Source of the DNA: Pseudomonas sp. MWU13-2105
Lineage (GTDB): Bacteria > Pseudomonadota > Gammaproteobacteria > Pseudomonadales > Pseudomonadaceae
Assembly: GCF_023242315.1 (NCBI RefSeq)
Contig: NZ_JALLIY010000013.1
Location: forward strand, 62,001-126,000
Direction: 5' to 3'
Length of the DNA stretch: 64,000 bases
Position numbers and translations under genes: made by a program
The notes under the pieces: model-generated
The model's database searches: none
What the model was told of the DNA's origin: nothing
The model's input: the letters and a program-made list of their open reading frames with translations, nothing else
Part shown: in pieces, positions 42,083-49,059 of the stretch
Numbering within the stretch: the stretch's first letter is position 1
Layout: the number at the start of each line of letters is the position of its first letter

Positions 42083-43669
42083 ATGTCAGCGGTACAAGGT
42101 CATTGGCGCGAAGTATCCGAGCAAACTGCACTGACAGCAATAACCACGACAAACATTTTGTCCAGTTCAGCTAGTCTTGGCAGTCAGCTGGTTATTATCG
42201 TCGAACGCAAGGAAGACTGGGCCTCTTATTTCCCCAGCGAAGACATCGTCACGGCCCAGGAGTACCTTGAACAAACCCGGGGCAATGAGCCTGGCAAGCG
42301 AGTGCAGGTGATCAACCTGTGTCGCAGCTACAAGTACCTGGGCCACGGCTACTACTGCTCGCTGCTGGCCGAGGCGCGTGGGCACAAGGTCATTCCGTCG
42401 GTGCGCACGATCAGCGAATTGACCCGCAAGGCACTTTACGGCCTGGCCCTGGACGATCTCGACAAAACCCTCGATAAAGCCCTGGGACATCAACTTTACC
42501 AAGGCACCGAAGGCTTTACCCTGACCTTGTATTTTGGCAGTACGGTGATCGAGCCGTTACAAGATCTGGCGCGCCAGTTATTTGAAGTTTTTCCCTGTCC
42601 GATATTGTTGGTCGAGTTTAAAAAGACCAATGCCTGGCATATCGACGGGGTCAAGTCGGGAACCCTGCACAAGTTGCGCGAAGATCAGGAAGATCACTTC
42701 GCCCAGGCCCTCGACAGTTTCAGTCGCAAGATCTGGCGCGTGCCCCGCTCACGGCGCCTGGCCCGTTATGACCTGGCAGTCCTGCACGATCCGCAGGAGG
42801 CGCTGCCGCCTTCCAATGCCCTGGCCCTGGAGAACTTTATCCGGGTCGGCAAGGGCCTGGGCATCGATGTCGAGCTGATCGAGAAAAAGGACTATTCGCG
42901 CATCGCCGAATATGACGCCTTGCTGATCCGCGAGACCACCAGCGTCGACAATCACACCTACCGTTTCGCCAAGAAAGCCGAAAGCGAAGGCCTGGTGGTG
43001 ATGGATGATCCGGCCTCGATCCTGCGCTGCACCAACAAGGTCTACCTGACCGACCTGCTCAAGAGTCATCAACTGGGCATGCCCGCCACGGAGATTCTCT
43101 ACAAGGAACGACCGGAGGACTTCGAACGGGTCGGCGACCGACTGGGTTTCCCCCTGGTGCTGAAAATCCCCGACGGTTGTTTCTCCCGTGGCGTGATCAA
43201 GGTTGAAAGCCAGCAGGCACTGCTGGAGGCCACTGCCGAGTTGTTCGAACACTCGGTCCTGCTGCTGGCCCAGGAGTTTTTCTACACCGAATACGATTGG
43301 CGCATCGGCGTGCTCAATCGCAAGCCGATCTTCGCCTGCCAGTACTTCATGTCCAAGGGGCACTGGCAGATCTACAACCACAAGGCCAAGGGCCAGGACA
43401 TCAACGGCGAATGCCGCACCCTGGCGGTTCACGAGGCACCGCGGGCGGTGGTGGAGCTGGCGGTCAAGACCGCCAACCTGATCGGTGATGGGCTCTACGG
43501 TGTCGACCTCAAGCAGTCCGGTGACAAGGTGGTGGTGATCGAGGTCAACGACAACCCGAACATGGACGCCGGTATCGAGGACGCCTATCTGCAGGATGAC
43601 CTCTACGCCCTGGTGCTCGAGGAGTTCGTCCGGCGCCTGGAGCTCAAGCGCCGTGGCCAGGCCTGGTAG
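42083..43669 (+). CDS. RimK-like ATP-grasp ligase with N-terminal RLAN domain
   Basis: A 528-residue protein (start ATG 42083; ATG at 42068 and TTG at 42059 also possible). The first ~200 residues are the RLAN-type N-terminal domain (LVIIVERKEDWASYFPSEDI, NLCRSYKYLGHGYYCSLLAE). The rest is an ATP-grasp fold like RimK: LVLKIPDGCFSRGVIKVE, EFFYTEYDWRIGVLNRKPIF and the metal site VIEVNDNPNMDAGIED near the end. RimK-type enzymes form peptide or amide bonds, such as adding glutamates to a protein or small molecule. The divergent GNAT-C39 gene is the likely functional partner. Confidence 0.88.
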   Translation: MSAVQGHWREVSEQTALTAITTTNILSSSASLGSQLVIIVERKEDWASYFPSEDIVTAQEYLEQTRGNEPGKRVQVINLCRSYKYLGHGYYCSLLAEARGHKVIPSVRTISELTRKALYGLALDDLDKTLDKALGHQLYQGTEGFTLTLYFGSTVIEPLQDLARQLFEVFPCPILLVEFKKTNAWHIDGVKSGTLHKLREDQEDHFAQALDSFSRKIWRVPRSRRLARYDLAVLHDPQEALPPSNALALENFIRVGKGLGIDVELIEKKDYSRIAEYDALLIRETTSVDNHTYRFAKKAESEGLVVMDDPASILRCTNKVYLTDLLKSHQLGMPATEILYKERPEDFERVGDRLGFPLVLKIPDGCFSRGVIKVESQQALLEATAELFEHSVLLLAQEFFYTEYDWRIGVLNRKPIFACQYFMSKGHWQIYNHKAKGQDINGECRTLAVHEAPRAVVELAVKTANLIGDGLYGVDLKQSGDKVVVIEVNDNPNMDAGIEDAYLQDDLYALVLEEFVRRLELKRRGQAW

Positions 43670-43685
43670 TCGCTGCTTCCAGGCA

Positions 43686-43712
43686 TTGACTTGGTCGCGG
43701 AGCCCGGATAAC
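43686..43712 (+). promoter_or_regulatory. Candidate promoter of the threonine-dehydratase leader
   Basis: TTGACT at 43686-43691 and GATAAC at 43707-43712, 15-base spacing (16 or 17 if the -10 is shifted by one or two bases). The predicted transcript start, near 43719, is almost at the leader-peptide ATG at 43721, so the leader mRNA may have hardly any 5' untranslated part. Confidence 0.5.
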
Positions 43713-43720
43713 GTCAATAC

Positions 43721-43786
43721 ATGACTTCCGTCCAGCGCTTTTCTCAGCCAAGCATTATTACCGCCATTCCTTATCCGGCGGGCTGA
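43721..43786 (+). CDS. Leader peptide of a transcription attenuator upstream of threonine dehydratase
   Basis: A 21-codon frame with stop at 43784-43786. Codons 11-16 read Ser-Ile-Ile-Thr-Ala-Ile (43751-43768), that is, codons for the product-pathway (Ile) and substrate (Thr) amino acids just where a ribosome stall would free downstream RNA. No Shine-Dalgarno site precedes the ATG. CCGCC (43761-43765), GGCGGG (43777-43782), CCCGCC (43806-43811) and GGCGGG (43817-43822) can form three mutually exclusive pairings in order. The next gene is a threonine dehydratase. Confidence 0.7.
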   Translation: MTSVQRFSQPSIITAIPYPAG

Positions 43787-43803
43787 CCTGTATCTGTTAC
43801 CCA

Positions 43804-43828
43804 AACCCGCCTCCGAGGCGGGTTTTTT
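43804..43828 (+). terminator. Intrinsic terminator (attenuator) before threonine dehydratase
   Basis: AACCCGCCT (43804-43812), loop CCG, AGGCGGGTT (43816-43824), then a T-run to 43828. It is a strong Rho-independent terminator, 40 bases before the dehydratase ATG and on the same strand. Its left arm can pair instead with GGCGGG at the end of the leader peptide frame. Confidence 0.88.
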
Positions 43829-43868
43829 GTTTCTGTCTCCGAGGCCAACCGAATACCCGGAGACCGCC

Positions 43869-44900
43869 ATGATCCGCACCGCCAGACCCCGCCCGGAACC
43901 TGCCACCGATAGCCACCTGCTCGCGGACTATGTGCGAAAGATCCTTGCCGCGCCGGTCTACGACCTGGCGATCTGTACGCCGCTGCAAGGGGCTCCGGCG
44001 CTGTCCCTGGCCCTGGGCAATCAGATCCTGCTCAAGCGCGAAGACCTGCAACCGACGTTCTCGTTCAAGATCCGCGGGGCCTACAACAAACTGGTCCGGC
44101 TCAGTGAGGCGCAGCGCCGCCGCGGCGTGGTGACCGCGTCGGCGGGTAATCACGCCCAGGGCGTGGCCCTGGCGGCCCGGACCCTGGGGATCCAGGCAAC
44201 CATTGTCATGCCCACCAGTACACCGGAACTGAAAGTGCGCGGCGTGCGCAGTCGTGAGGCCACGGCGGTGCTGCATGGGGAGAGTTTTCCGTTTGCCCTG
44301 GCCCATGCCCTGCAACTGGCCGAAGAGCGCGCTTGTCCCTTTGTCTCGCCCTTCGATGATCCGGATGTGATCGCGGGGCAGGGGACCGTGGCCATGGAGT
44401 TGCTCAACCAGCATCCCGGGCCGCTGGATGCGATCTTTGTGCCGGTCGGTGGTGGCGGGCTGATCGCCGGTATCGCCGCCTACGTCAAATACCTGCGACC
44501 GGAGGTGCGCATCATCGGCGTGGAGTCGGAACATTCCAGTTGCCTGCAGGCGGCGCTAAGGGCCGGCGAGCGGGTGGTGTTGCCCAAGGTCGGGACCTTT
44601 GCCGATGGTGTGGCCGTGGCGCAGATCGGTGCGTACGGCTTTGCGGTCTGCCGGGCGCATGTCGATGAGGTCATCACCGTCAGCAATGACCAGCTCTGCA
44701 GCGCGATCAAGGACATCTATGACGATACCCGCTCCATCACCGAACCTTCCGGCGCACTGGCGGTGGCGGGCATCAAGCAATATGTAGCGGCCCATGGGCT
44801 GCGCGGCCAGACCCTGGTAGCGATCAACTCGGGGGCCAACATCAACTTCGACAGCCTGCGTCATGTCGCCGAGCGCGCGGCCCTGGGCGGGGCCGCGTGA
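43869..44900 (+). CDS. Threonine dehydratase (IlvA-like catalytic domain only)
   Basis: A 343-residue fold-type II PLP enzyme that deaminates threonine to 2-oxobutyrate, the first step to isoleucine. The N-terminus (ADYVRKILAAPVYDLAICTP) is like biosynthetic IlvA. The PLP lysine is K67 in TFSFKIRGAYNKL; the phosphate-binding loop is VGGGGLIAG; SAGNHAQGVALAA is present. The usual C-terminal ACT-like regulatory part (about 160 residues) is absent: the frame ends shortly after INSGANINFDSLRHVAE. It lies behind an attenuator with Ile/Thr codons. The ATG at 43869 follows GGAGA. Confidence 0.9.
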   Translation: MIRTARPRPEPATDSHLLADYVRKILAAPVYDLAICTPLQGAPALSLALGNQILLKREDLQPTFSFKIRGAYNKLVRLSEAQRRRGVVTASAGNHAQGVALAARTLGIQATIVMPTSTPELKVRGVRSREATAVLHGESFPFALAHALQLAEERACPFVSPFDDPDVIAGQGTVAMELLNQHPGPLDAIFVPVGGGGLIAGIAAYVKYLRPEVRIIGVESEHSSCLQAALRAGERVVLPKVGTFADGVAVAQIGAYGFAVCRAHVDEVITVSNDQLCSAIKDIYDDTRSITEPSGALAVAGIKQYVAAHGLRGQTLVAINSGANINFDSLRHVAERAALGGAA

Positions 44901-44911
44901 GCCGCGAGCGC

Positions 44912-45415
44912 TTACTCGCGGCTGGCTGGCTTGACCAGCTTGGATGGCGTCCAGATCCGGTAGCGGATCTCGAGGTCATCGGGGGCGTAGATCACCAGCG
45001 GCAGCTTGCTGTTGTAGCGCAACATGTAGCCGTCGCCGACCACCGGGACGAAATCTTTTTTCGTCTTGCTGCCGGGCGGGCAGGCCATCAGCGTCGACAC
45101 CGGCCCGATGGTTTTCTCCAGGCGGTAATAGGAGTAGCTCCAACCCTCGAGGTTTTTCTCGTCGAGGTTGCCGCTCAGGCGTTTCTGATTGCAATCGACG
45201 GGCATGACCTTGCCGGCGATGATCTCGACCCGGTGATCGGAGTCCTTGGTCATCTTCGGTACCCGAATGACCGAGCGGGTGAAACCGTCCTCGGCCTTGG
45301 GGAACGGCGCCAGATCGGCTTTGTCGGCGGCGATCGCGCCAGTGGTGGTGGTTAGCGCCAGCAGGAAGGTTGCGGCGATAGTCGTCGAATTCATGAGCTC
45401 TCGTTGCCCTGTCAT
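44912..45415 (-). CDS. eco: Ecotin, periplasmic serine protease inhibitor
   Basis: A protein of about 167 residues with a signal peptide (up to TGAIAADK) and the ecotin body: FPKAEDGFTRSVIRVPKM, DCNQKRLSGNL, the reactive loop VSTLMACPPG with Met in the P1 place, and IRYRIWTP at the end. Two cysteines (in VDCNQ and MACPP) form the disulfide of the family. Ecotin inhibits trypsin-like and elastase-like proteases and protects against host or own proteases. The ATG at 45415 has a good GGGAG site; an ATG 7 codons later (45394) is an alternative. It is convergent with threonine dehydratase. Confidence 0.95.
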   Translation of the reverse strand: MTGQRELMNSTTIAATFLLALTTTTGAIAADKADLAPFPKAEDGFTRSVIRVPKMTKDSDHRVEIIAGKVMPVDCNQKRLSGNLDEKNLEGWSYSYYRLEKTIGPVSTLMACPPGSKTKKDFVPVVGDGYMLRYNSKLPLVIYAPDDLEIRYRIWTPSKLVKPASRE

Positions 45416-45820
45416 GAGGGGGACTCCCTCGTTTGATGGATGCGGTGGCGGCACGGCGCCGAATGACACTGGCGTTGGATACCTGTCCAGGCCAGGGGCG
45501 TCTGCCACGATACCGGCAAACGGCATGGTCCTAGAAGGCATTTAATGCATTTTGCATTGACGCGCGGGCCTATTAGCGCGCTAACGCGTTGATTTTTCCA
45601 ACAAACAATAATTCATCTTGTTTCCGCCCGTGCCGTGCTAGGTGGTTGTGTCGGATTGTCGGACGAATAACCTTAACGAGCCGTGTGAAAGGGCCTAATC
45701 TAAAAGTCGGTGTCGTCCTCCATGGCTGGACCGGGCGCCCGCCTGAAACGCAGATGTGAATGGCTAACCCTGGCTGTTCTGCCCAAGACCTGGCCGTCTC
45801 ACATAAAGGAGAGAGTCGCC
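45416..45820. other. Intergenic region between eco and the DUF1652 gene
   Basis: About 400 bases without a supported gene. It holds a perfect palindrome TTAGCGCGCTAA (45573-45584) and the inverted repeat AATGCA-TTT-TGCATT (45544-45558), both candidate protein sites. Promoters for the two divergent genes should be here. AAAGGAGAGAG before 45821 is the ribosome site of the next gene. Confidence 0.5.
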
Positions 45821-46090
45821 ATGCAAGTATTATCCACGTTGGAATTGCGCAATATCATCGAGAGCAGCTTCCTGCCCACGCGCTGCCAGTGCAGCCTGGG
45901 CGCCGACGAGTCGTTGACGGTGAGAGTCTTCGATCGGAAGTCCGAACGGGTCGACCTGGTGGTCACCGGCATCCAGGCGTCGACGCTTGATAGCAGTCGG
46001 GCCATTTCCGACCTTATTGCAGAGTTGCGTTATGACCTGAAGACTCATCAGGTCGCCGCGCTTGGCGAAATGAAAGTCCGGGCGCGCTGA
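45821..46090 (+). CDS. DUF1652 family protein
   Basis: An 89-residue soluble protein with the DUF1652 pattern common in Pseudomonas: LSTLELRNIIESSFLPTRCQ, LTVRVFDRKSERVDLVVTGI and SRAISDLIAELRYDL. Function unknown. The ATG at 45821 is preceded by AAAGGAGAG, a strong ribosome site. A likely relative lies at 51656-51946. Confidence 0.88.
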   Translation: MQVLSTLELRNIIESSFLPTRCQCSLGADESLTVRVFDRKSERVDLVVTGIQASTLDSSRAISDLIAELRYDLKTHQVAALGEMKVRAR

Positions 46091-46254
46091 CGCGCCGCTT
46101 CATCTACGCCGACTGAGACATGCGCTTTCCCGGCCGGGGGAGCGCGTGTCCCGTGGAAAATCTTCGCGCCAACGGATAGAACCCTTAACGTCAGTGTCGA
46201 ACTGCCAGTAAACTGCGCGTCTTCCTCCGTACCATCCATCTCCAGAGGTTTTGC

Positions 46255-47901
46255 ATGACACTCAGTCCTTTTGCGGGCAAGCCGGCACCGGCACAGTTGC
46301 TGGTTGATATCCCGCGACTGGTATCGGCCTATTACACCGGCCAGCCCGATGCGGCGATCTCCACCCAGCGTGTGGCCTTCGGCACTTCCGGACATCGTGG
46401 CAATTCGTTCGAGCTGAGTTTCAACGAGTGGCATGTCCTGGCCATCAGCCAGGCCATCTGCCTGTATCGCCAGGCGCAGGGGATCGACGGTCCGCTGTTT
46501 GTCGGCATCGACACCCACGCCCTGTCCACGCCGGCCGGCGCCAGTGCGCTGGAAGTATTCGCCGCCAATGGCGTAGAGACCATGATCGCCGCCGGCGACG
46601 AGTACACGCCGACGCCCGCCGTGTCCCATGCGATCATCTGTTATAACCGCGGTCGCACCTCGGGCCTGGCGGACGGCGTGGTCATCACCCCGTCCCACAA
46701 TCCGCCGGAAAGTGGCGGCTTCAAATACAATCCGCCCAACGGCGGCCCGGCCGATACCCATGTCACCAAGTGGATCGAGGCCAAGGCCAACGAACTGCTG
46801 GGCAATCGCCTGGCCGGCGTGAAGCGCGTCAGCTATGAGCAGGCGCTAAAGGCCAGCACCACCCATCGTCACGATTATCTCAACAGCTATGTGGCCGACC
46901 TGATCAATGTCATCGACCTGGATGCCATCCGTTCCGCCGACCTGCGCCTGGGCGTGGATCCGTTGGGCGGGGCCGGGGTGCGTTACTGGACGGCAATTGC
47001 CGAGCACTATCGACTGAACCTGGAAGTGGTCAACACCGAAGTCGACCCGACCTTCCGCTTCATGTGCGTGGACTGGGACGGCAAGATCCGCATGGATCCG
47101 TCCTCCAGTCATGCGATGCAGGGCCTGATCGGCTTGAAGGAGCGCTTCGACGTGGCCTTTGCCTGTGACCCGGACCATGACCGTCACGGCATCGTCACCC
47201 CCTCCGGCGGCCTGTTGGCGCCGAACAGCTACCTGGCGGTGTCCATCGACTACCTGTTCCAGAACCGTCCGCAGTGGCGCGCCGACGCAGCGGTCGGCAA
47301 GACCGTGGTCAGCAGCGGCCTGATCGATCGGGTCGCGGCTCGCCTGGGCCGGCGCCTGTACGAAGTGCCGGTGGGCTTCAAGTGGTTTGCCGACGGCCTG
47401 TTCGACGGTTCCCTTGGCTTTGGTGGCGAGGAGAGCGCCGGAGCTTCGTTCTTGCGCAAGGACGGCAGTGTCTGGACCACCGACAAGGACGGTTTGATCC
47501 CGGCCCTGCTGGCGGCGGAAATGACCTCGCGCAGCGGTCGCGATCCGAGCCAGATCTATCGTGGCCTTACCGATGAACTGGGTGAGCCGTTCTCCGTGCG
47601 CGTCGATGCCAAGGCCACGCCGGCGCAGAAGGCCCTGCTGAGCAAGCTGGCACCGGAGCAGGTGACCTCCACGCAACTGGCTGGCGAATCGATCCAGCGC
47701 ATCCTCAGTCATGCGCCGGGTAACGACCAGGCCATCGGCGGGTTGAAGGTGATGACCGAGAACGGCTGGTTCGCCGCCCGGCCTTCGGGCACCGAGGACA
47801 TTTACAAGATCTATGCCGAGAGCTTTATCGGTGACGATCACCTCAAGCGCCTGGTGGAAGAAGCGCAGGTGCTGGTGGATGGGGCAATCTCCCCGAACTG
47901 A
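46255..47901 (+). CDS. pgm: Phosphoglucomutase (alpha-D-glucose phosphate-specific)
   Basis: A 548-residue enzyme that interconverts glucose 1-phosphate and glucose 6-phosphate. The active phosphoserine is S147 in TPSHNPP; metal-binding CDPDHDRHG lies near residue 305, the sugar-binding loop GFGGEESAGASF near 391, and the phosphate-binding RPSGTEDIYK near 508. AFGTSGHRG near the start is typical of the family. It supplies sugar nucleotides and links to glycogen/trehalose. Single gene, transcribed alone. Confidence 0.96.
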   Translation: MTLSPFAGKPAPAQLLVDIPRLVSAYYTGQPDAAISTQRVAFGTSGHRGNSFELSFNEWHVLAISQAICLYRQAQGIDGPLFVGIDTHALSTPAGASALEVFAANGVETMIAAGDEYTPTPAVSHAIICYNRGRTSGLADGVVITPSHNPPESGGFKYNPPNGGPADTHVTKWIEAKANELLGNRLAGVKRVSYEQALKASTTHRHDYLNSYVADLINVIDLDAIRSADLRLGVDPLGGAGVRYWTAIAEHYRLNLEVVNTEVDPTFRFMCVDWDGKIRMDPSSSHAMQGLIGLKERFDVAFACDPDHDRHGIVTPSGGLLAPNSYLAVSIDYLFQNRPQWRADAAVGKTVVSSGLIDRVAARLGRRLYEVPVGFKWFADGLFDGSLGFGGEESAGASFLRKDGSVWTTDKDGLIPALLAAEMTSRSGRDPSQIYRGLTDELGEPFSVRVDAKATPAQKALLSKLAPEQVTSTQLAGESIQRILSHAPGNDQAIGGLKVMTENGWFAARPSGTEDIYKIYAESFIGDDHLKRLVEEAQVLVDGAISPN

Positions 47902-47920
47902 TCCCGTGGAGCACGACGCC

Positions 47921-48051
47921 GTGGCGAGCGGGCTTGCCCGCGCCCGACTGCGAAGCAGTCGTGAAACCGGAGATATCGGTCTATCTGATAGACCGAGTTC
48001 GCTGGTTTCAGGGGTGCTTCGCACCCCAGCGCGGGCAAGCCCGCTCGCCAC
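47921..48051. repeat. Cloverleaf-like REPIN (nested inverted repeats)
   Basis: Outer perfect 23-bp arms at 47921-47943 and 48029-48051 enclose three further pairings: CGACTGC-GAA-GCAGTCG (47945-47961), TGAAACC (47962-47968) with GGTTTCA (48004-48010) that itself contains TCGGTCTAT-CTG-ATAGACCGA (47976-47996), and GGGGTGC-TTC-GCACCCC (48011-48027). Only one base is left unpaired at two of the junctions. It lies between pgm and the pirin gene. Confidence 0.9.
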
Positions 48052-48089
48052 AATGGTTGTTCACCCTTTTTAGTGGGGCGATCAGTGAG

Positions 48090-48788
48090 TCAAGCCAGGT
48101 CCACCAGAATGATTTCGCTGTCCTGCACGGCGGTCACCCGCAGCACCTGCTCATCAGCCACCGCAATCCCGTCACGCGCCTCGGCACGCAGGCCATTGAC
48201 CTCGATCACCCCCGTGGCCGGCACCAGGTAGGCGCGTCGACCACTGTCCAGGCGATACTCGGCACTTTCCCCGGCCTTCAGGTTGGCCGCCACCAGGCGT
48301 GCATCGGCGCGAATCCGCAGGCTCTGGTCGTCGCCGGCCTTGCCGCTGGCCAGGGTGACGAAACCTTCGCCACGCTCGCCCTTGGGAAACGGCTTGGCAC
48401 CCCAGGACGGGGCGGAGCCGGCCTCGTTGGGAATGACCCAGATCTGGAAGATTTTGGTCGGTGTCGACTCCAGGTTGTACTCGCTATGGGCGATCCCGGT
48501 CCCGGCACTCATGACCTGGACATCACCGGCCTCGGTGCGCCCCTTGTTGCCGAGGTTGTCCTCGTGGCTGATGGCGCCTTCACGGACATAGGTGATGATT
48601 TCCATGTCCCGGTGCGGGTGCTTTGGAAAACCGCTGCCGGGAGCGATCACATCGTCGTTCCAGACCCGCAGGTTGCCCCAGTTCATGCGTTGTGGGTCAT
48701 GGTATTCGGCGAACGAAAAGTGGTGGTGCGCATCCAGCCAGCCATGATGAGCGCCGCCCAGGGTCTTGAAGGGTCGAAGTTGCAGCAT
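48090..48788 (-). CDS. Pirin family protein (YhaK-type)
   Basis: A 232-residue bicupin. The N-terminal cupin holds the metal ligands in GFPKHPHRDMEIITYV and a later HSEYN segment, with MSAGTGIAHSE. Pirins may act as quercetin dioxygenases or redox-sensing regulators; the YhaK group is suggested by the LRPFKTLGGAHHGWLDAHHHF start. The ATG at 48788 follows AGGAGAAG. Alone on the minus strand, divergent from the helicase. Confidence 0.92.
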   Translation of the reverse strand: MLQLRPFKTLGGAHHGWLDAHHHFSFAEYHDPQRMNWGNLRVWNDDVIAPGSGFPKHPHRDMEIITYVREGAISHEDNLGNKGRTEAGDVQVMSAGTGIAHSEYNLESTPTKIFQIWVIPNEAGSAPSWGAKPFPKGERGEGFVTLASGKAGDDQSLRIRADARLVAANLKAGESAEYRLDSGRRAYLVPATGVIEVNGLRAEARDGIAVADEQVLRVTAVQDSEIILVDLA

Positions 48789-49059
48789 GAGTCTTCTCCT
48801 GTTCAGGTTCGTCGTGGGCCGGCAGAAGCCGGGGAAGGACGGTAACCGGTGGTTGATGGCAGCGATCATCCATCAAAGTGATATCGATAAAAAGCGTAAA
48901 AAATGCCTTAAATTAATCGTTTTTATCGATGTGTATAGTTCTCTCCGGACTTTCAATTCGTCGCCTAAATGGCTGATCGACAAGCAATTGACTAGAACTT
49001 GGGGCGTAATGGAGCGACCATAGGCCCTTCGCCCAGATCGTCGCCTACCTGGAGTCAGC

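Noticed and set aside
47962..47975. TGAAACCGGAGATA resembling half of a PtxS operator
   Set aside because: Only the left half matches, and it is an arm of the REPIN structure whose partner is at 48004-48010.
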